Positions 60,586 to 64,000 of a DNA stretch of 64,000 nt are shown one piece after another. This stretch comes from Bradyrhizobium ottawaense (lineage in GTDB: Bacteria; Pseudomonadota; Alphaproteobacteria; Rhizobiales; Xanthobacteraceae). The DNA lies in assembly GCF_900099825.1 (NCBI RefSeq), contig NZ_LT629693.1, positions 7,823,001 to 7,887,000 on the forward strand. Reading direction: 5' to 3'. Numbering within the stretch: the first letter of the stretch is position 1; every line of letters starts with the position of its first letter. The notes below the pieces were generated by a model. The model made no database searches. It was given only the letters and a program-made list of their open reading frames with translations, and was not told where the DNA came from. The translations under genes were made by a program, and so were the position numbers.

Positions 60586-60636
60586 AGTCGGGATGCTGCG
60601 CGGCAGGCAATGTCTTTCCATTAGAGGAGGTAAGTC

Positions 60637-60777
60637 ATGCCAGCCGATTCGATGTTTGTGTCCGTCTGCGTTGTCGCAATGTTCGTCGTCTTTGCTGCGG
60701 TTCTTTACTGGGGCGACCGTCAGACCAACCGCAAGCAACTGGCTCAGCAATCCAACATACGGCGCCGGGCATTCTGA
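60637..60777 (+). CDS. 46-residue membrane protein upstream of hemN
   Basis: A short gene with a very good ribosome site (GAGGAGG, seven bases before ATG). The product has a hydrophobic segment MFVSVCVVAMFVVFAAVLYW, then a strongly charged tail GDRQTNRKQLAQQSNIRRR, i.e. one membrane helix with a cytoplasmic basic tail, reminiscent of small respiratory-complex accessory proteins such as CcoQ-type peptides, although no direct match is claimed. It lies 54 bp before hemN and behind a FixK-type box, so it should be induced in low oxygen. I do not recognise a family. Confidence 0.65.
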   Translation: MPADSMFVSVCVVAMFVVFAAVLYWGDRQTNRKQLAQQSNIRRRAF

Positions 60778-60831
60778 TCGTCGGGCGTATCCGCTGGGCG
60801 GAATCGCCTGACGGCGCAAGGGAGTAATGCG

Positions 60832-62166
60832 GTGAACGATATCGTCCGCAATTATGCCAGGCTGCAGGTGCCGCGTTATACGTCGTATCCGACGGCGGCC
60901 GAGTTCACGACTGCTGTCGGTGTAGCGGACCAGAAACGGTGGCTGCAGGGGCTCGACACCAGCGAGGCCGTTTCGGTCTATCTGCACGTCCCCTATTGCC
61001 GCGAGCTTTGTCTCTATTGCGGCTGCAACACCAAGAAGGCGCTGCGCGACGATGTCATCGCGGGCTATCGCGTCGCGCTCGAGCGCGAGATCGCGCAAGT
61101 CAGCGACGCTGTGCCCGGGCCGGTCCGGATCGCTCGGCTGCACTGGGGCGGCGGCACGCCCAGCATCCTTGGCGCCGAGGGGCTTGCCTCGGTCATGCAG
61201 GTGCTGCGCGACCGCTTCGTGTTCGACGCGGGCTTCGAACACGCCATCGAACTCGATCCGCGCTATGTGACGCCGGCGCTGGCCGAGGGGCTGCAAGAGC
61301 TGGGTATCAATCGCGCCAGTCTCGGCGTGCAGGACGTCAATCCACTGGTGCAGGTCGCGATTGGCCGCTGGCAGCCGATGCAGAGTGTCGAAGCCGCGGT
61401 GACGCGGCTGCGCGACGCCGGCATTCGCCATCTGAATTTCGACCTGATCTACGGCTTGCCGGTGCAGACCACAACCTCGCTGCGCAAGACCTGCGAGATC
61501 GTCGCCGCGCTGCAGCCGGACCGGATCGCCTGCTACGGCTATGCCCATATGCCGCGGCTGAAGGCCAATCAGCGGCGCATCGACGAGAGCACGTTGCCAG
61601 GTGTCGAGGAACGGATCGACCAGGCCGGAATCATCGCTGAGGAGTTTTTGCGCCAAGGTTTCCTGAAAGTCGGCATCGATCATTTTGCCAGGCCCGGTGA
61701 CTTGCTGGCACGCGCGGCGGCCGCGGGAGGGCTGCACCGGAATTTCCAGGGTTATACCGACGACGGCAGGGAGACGCTGATCGGATTCGGCGCGTCCTCG
61801 ATTTCCCGCTTCCGGGATGGTTATGTACAGAACGTCTCCGATGTTCCGAGCTATGTTCGCGCCATCACGGGCGGCGCTCTGGCGCCGGCGCGCGGCTGCC
61901 GGCTAGATGCCGCGGAGCGGCAGCGCGCCCGCACCATCGAGAGCCTGATGTGCCAGTTTCAGGCCGACCTCGACGTGACCGCGCCGGATCTGGCGTTCGA
62001 CGAGGAATTGCCGTTGCTGCAGCCGCTGGTCCGCGACGGCCTGGTGCAAATCGACGGCCGCGTCGTCACCGCGACCGAGGCCGGCCGCGCGGTCGTTCGC
62101 GTCATTGCCGCGGTGTTCGATTCGCATACGCGCCAAGATGCCGCGCGATTCAGCAAGGCGGTCTGA
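60832..62166 (+). CDS. hemN: oxygen-independent coproporphyrinogen III oxidase
   Basis: Radical-SAM enzyme converting coproporphyrinogen III to protoporphyrinogen IX without oxygen. The start is GTG with AAGGGAG upstream. Radical-SAM cluster ligands are in YCRELCLYCGCN (CxxxCxxC). The HemN family marks RLHWGGGTPSILG, SLGVQDVNPLVQVAIGR, FDLIYGLPVQTT and IGFGASSISRF are present. Length 444 is normal. It supplies haem for cytochromes in low oxygen and is behind a FixK-type box, so it should be FixK/FNR-controlled. It is cytoplasmic. Confidence 0.96.
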   Translation: MNDIVRNYARLQVPRYTSYPTAAEFTTAVGVADQKRWLQGLDTSEAVSVYLHVPYCRELCLYCGCNTKKALRDDVIAGYRVALEREIAQVSDAVPGPVRIARLHWGGGTPSILGAEGLASVMQVLRDRFVFDAGFEHAIELDPRYVTPALAEGLQELGINRASLGVQDVNPLVQVAIGRWQPMQSVEAAVTRLRDAGIRHLNFDLIYGLPVQTTTSLRKTCEIVAALQPDRIACYGYAHMPRLKANQRRIDESTLPGVEERIDQAGIIAEEFLRQGFLKVGIDHFARPGDLLARAAAAGGLHRNFQGYTDDGRETLIGFGASSISRFRDGYVQNVSDVPSYVRAITGGALAPARGCRLDAAERQRARTIESLMCQFQADLDVTAPDLAFDEELPLLQPLVRDGLVQIDGRVVTATEAGRAVVRVIAAVFDSHTRQDAARFSKAV

Positions 62167-62203
62167 CGAGCCAGCCGGCTTGATGCTGGTCCTTTGCAGG
62201 TCC

Positions 62204-62217
62204 TTGATACAGGTCAA
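62204..62217 (+). promoter_or_regulatory. FixK/FNR box before the DUF6455-like gene
   Basis: TTGATACAGGTCAA fully fits TTGA-N6-TCAA, 54 bp before the GTG start at 62272. Confidence 0.65.
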
Positions 62218-62271
62218 GGTGCGGATCGCCGCGATCTGCTTGGATGAAGCCCGATCCTGTGAGGCCTTCCC

Positions 62272-62604
62272 GTGACGTTGGATTCCGGCGACAGCGCAAG
62301 GTTACCCCACCCCGGCCGTCTTGGCGGCTGGATGCGGGGCGTCGTCGCGCGATGGCGGCATCTGAATCGGCTGCAGGGAATAAACCGCACCGAGTTCGAA
62401 CAGGTCGCGCGCGATCTCAATCTGTCGCATCCGGAACTTTACGGGCTTTTGACGGGACGCAACGTTTCCGCTGAGCTCACGGAACAGAAATTGGCGGAGC
62501 TCGAGATTTCGCGAGACCGCATCCGGGCAGCGCAAGCGTCCGAAGCAAAACAGATTTCCGCGCGAAAGCAGGCGCTGCTGCCGATCGGCCCGTCCTGTTG
62601 CTGA
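62272..62604 (+). CDS. DUF6455-like small protein
   Basis: A 110-residue protein with GTG start. The N-terminal part has RWRHLNRLQGINRTEFEQVARDLNLSHPELYGLL, a helix-turn-helix-like segment resembling DUF6455 proteins (which also show a conserved W-x-LN helix then a D-L/H-P-E-L helix), and a C-terminal Ala/Lys-rich tail ending in a Cys pair (GPSCC). It is behind a FixK-type box and just before ccoN, so it is likely made in low oxygen. The Cys pair could bind metal or haem, but that is only suggestive. Function unknown. Confidence 0.7.
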   Translation: MTLDSGDSARLPHPGRLGGWMRGVVARWRHLNRLQGINRTEFEQVARDLNLSHPELYGLLTGRNVSAELTEQKLAELEISRDRIRAAQASEAKQISARKQALLPIGPSCC

Positions 62605-62670
62605 ATGCAGCGTTCCGGCAGGGCCTGTCCGGTCGATGTTTTCCCAAAAACTCTGCAAAAGCTTTCGACT

Positions 62671-62684
62671 TTGACTTCGATCAA
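62671..62684 (+). promoter_or_regulatory. FixK/FNR box before ccoN
   Basis: TTGACTTCGATCAA matches TTGA-N6-TCAA; centre about 80 bp before the ccoN ATG. In rhizobia fixNOQP is activated by FixK at such a box, so this is the expected site. Confidence 0.8.
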
Positions 62685-62757
62685 ATCTCCGCTCTCGGAG
62701 CTGTGATCATTGGAGCATGCTTTTGTAGAAAACGCGTCTGCAGAAAAGAAGCCAGGC

Positions 62758-64000
62758 ATGACCCAATCCAAAACCGCAAAATCGATGACGCATGGCGAAG
62801 CCGGTCTGATGATCGCTTTTGCCGCCTCTGCCTTCCTTTGCCTTTTCGCCGCGGGGCAAGCGCTGGATACCGCATTCGCCTTTCATGCCTCGCTGGCATG
62901 CGCCGCCAGTCTCGCCGCCGCCGTCGCGATTGTGAACCGCTATTACGAGCGCGCGGCGTCGCTGCCGCCGCGGGAGATCAACGGCCGGCCCAACTACAAT
63001 CTGGGTCCGATCAAATTCTCCGCCGTGATGGCGGTATTCTGGGGCATCGCCGGTTTTGCCGTCGGCCTCCTGATCGCCTCGCAGCTCGCATGGCCGGCGC
63101 TGAATTTCGACCTGCCCTGGACCAGCTTCGGCCGGCTGCGGCCGCTGCACACCTCGGCCGTGATCTTTGCCTTCGGCGGCAATGTCCTGATCGCGACCTC
63201 GTTCTATGTCGTTCAGAAGACCTGCCGTGCGCGTCTCGCCGGCGATCTGGCGCCGTGGTTCGTCGTGATCGGCTACAACTTCTTCATTCTGATCGCCGGC
63301 ACCGGCTATCTGCTCGGCGTCACCCAGTCCAAGGAGTATGCCGAGCCGGAATGGTATGCGGATCTCTGGCTGACGATCGTCTGGGTGACCTATTTGCTCG
63401 TCTTTCTCATCACCCTCATCAAGCGCAAGGAACCGCACATCTTCGTCGCCAACTGGTTCTATCTCGCCTTCATCGTTACCATCGCGGTGCTGCATCTCGG
63501 CAACAATCCCGCGCTGCCGGTGTCGTTCTTCGGTTCGAAGTCCTACATCGCCTGGGGCGGCGTGCAGGACGCGATGTTCCAGTGGTGGTACGGCCACAAC
63601 GCGGTCGGTTTCTTCCTCACCGCCGGCTTCCTCGCCATCATGTACTACTTCATTCCGAAGCGCGCGGAGCGGCCGGTCTATTCCTACCGGCTGTCGATCA
63701 TCCACTTCTGGGCGATCATCTTTCTCTACATCTGGGCCGGCCCGCACCACCTGCACTACACGGCGCTGCCGGACTGGGCGCAGACGCTCGGCATGACGTT
63801 CTCGATCATGCTGTGGATGCCGTCCTGGGGCGGCATGATCAACGGCCTGATGACGCTGTCGGGCGCGTGGGACAAGCTGCGCACCGATCCGGTGCTGCGC
63901 ATGCTGGTGGTGTCGGTCGCCTTCTACGGCATGGCGACGTTCGAAGGCCCGCTGATGTCGATCAAGGTGGTCAACTCGCTCAGCCACTACACCGACTGGA
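62758..64000 (+). CDS. ccoN: cbb3-type cytochrome oxidase subunit I, partial at window end
   Basis: Catalytic subunit of the high-affinity terminal oxidase (CcoN/FixN). The first 414 codons are present and open to the window end. Haem and copper marks: [14 protein letters not shown] (low-spin haem His), [24 protein letters not shown] (copper His) and [14 protein letters not shown] (His pair of the binuclear centre). About eight hydrophobic spans are seen, starting near [16 protein letters not shown]. The second His cluster (GHVH) should follow just outside. The start is an ATG with TCTGCAGAAAAGAAGCC upstream. ccoO, ccoQ and ccoP should follow beyond the window. Confidence 0.96.
   Translation, partial: MTQSKTAKSMTHGEAGLMIAFAASAFLCLFAAGQALDTAFAFHASLACAASLAAAVAIVNRYYERAASLPPREINGRPNYNLGPIKFSAVMAVFWGIAGFAVGLLIASQLAWPALNFDLPWTSFGRLRPLHTSAVIFAFGGNVLIATSFYVVQKTCRARLAGDLAPWFVVIGYNFFILIAGTGYLLGVTQSKEYAEPEWYADLWLTIVWVTYLLVFLITLIKRKEPHIFVANWFYLAFIVTIAVLHLGNNPALPVSFFGSKSYIAWGGVQDAMFQWWYGHNAVGFFLTAGFLAIMYYFIPKRAERPVYSYRLSIIHFWAIIFLYIWAGPHHLHYTALPDWAQTLGMTFSIMLWMPSWGGMINGLMTLSGAWDKLRTDPVLRMLVVSVAFYGMATFEGPLMSIKVVNSLSHYTDW

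Noticed and set aside
59908..61737. A 609-codon minus-strand frame over the FNR-type and hemN genes
   Set aside because: The plus-strand genes have clear motifs; this frame has the Arg/His-rich composition of an antisense shadow.
62707..63987. A 426-codon minus-strand frame opposite ccoN
   Set aside because: Antisense shadow of a well-supported oxidase gene.

Overview
The window is GC-rich DNA from an alphaproteobacterium of the Bradyrhizobium / Rhodopseudomonas group. The best evidence is the right end: fixL (haem residues fall at H200 and R220 and the phospho-histidine at H291, the numbering known for Bradyrhizobium FixL), fixJ (D54), a FixK2-type regulator with a cysteine just before its DNA-binding helix, an FNR-type regulator, hemN and the start of ccoN/fixN. 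No tRNA, rRNA or CRISPR array was seen.

Layout. 1-8.1 kb: a DUF1993 protein, a hypothetical protein and a minus-strand operon for a sugar-type ABC importer with a D-2-hydroxyacid dehydrogenase and an amidase. 8.6-15.3 kb: a small LTXXQ-like secreted protein; a minus-strand MFS / acyl-CoA-dehydrogenase-like / VOC operon ending in a clear intrinsic terminator; PilZ, Bug-type binding protein and DsbA-like genes. 15.3-31.0 kb: a BTAD/TPR regulator divergent from a giant (about 4390 residue) VCBS/RTX/cadherin-like adhesin, with four 20-bp direct repeats at the regulator's start. 31.1-40.5 kb: an accessory zone with a small membrane peptide, a scrambled IS91-type element, an IS110 element, an orphan histidine kinase and a group II intron. 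40.5-46.1 kb: hemerythrin, three dihaem c4-like cytochromes, a monohaem cytochrome fused to a probable beta-barrel (Cyc2-like architecture) and an Omp25-like porin. 46.6-53 kb: DNA repair genes (dinB, SRAP, a broken nuclease, UvrD-like helicase, two zinc-ribbon proteins, truncated Ku). 53.2-64 kb: LysE exporter, then the low-oxygen control region fixK / response regulator / fixJ / fixL, universal stress protein, CBS protein, cytochrome c, FNR-type regulator, small membrane protein, hemN, DUF6455-like protein and ccoN.

How it fits together. TTGA-N6-TCAA boxes (or one-mismatch forms) lie before the response regulator (two in tandem), the stress protein, the small cytochrome/FNR pair, the small-protein-hemN unit, the DUF6455-like gene and ccoN. 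The same type of box also lies before the hemerythrin and in front of the dihaem cytochrome next to the Cyc2-like gene. The most interesting candidate system is therefore the 41.3-46.1 kb cassette: seven predicted c-type haems plus two outer-membrane barrels, probably under oxygen control and next to a mobile-element cluster. It could be an outer-membrane electron conduit; that function is inferred, not shown.
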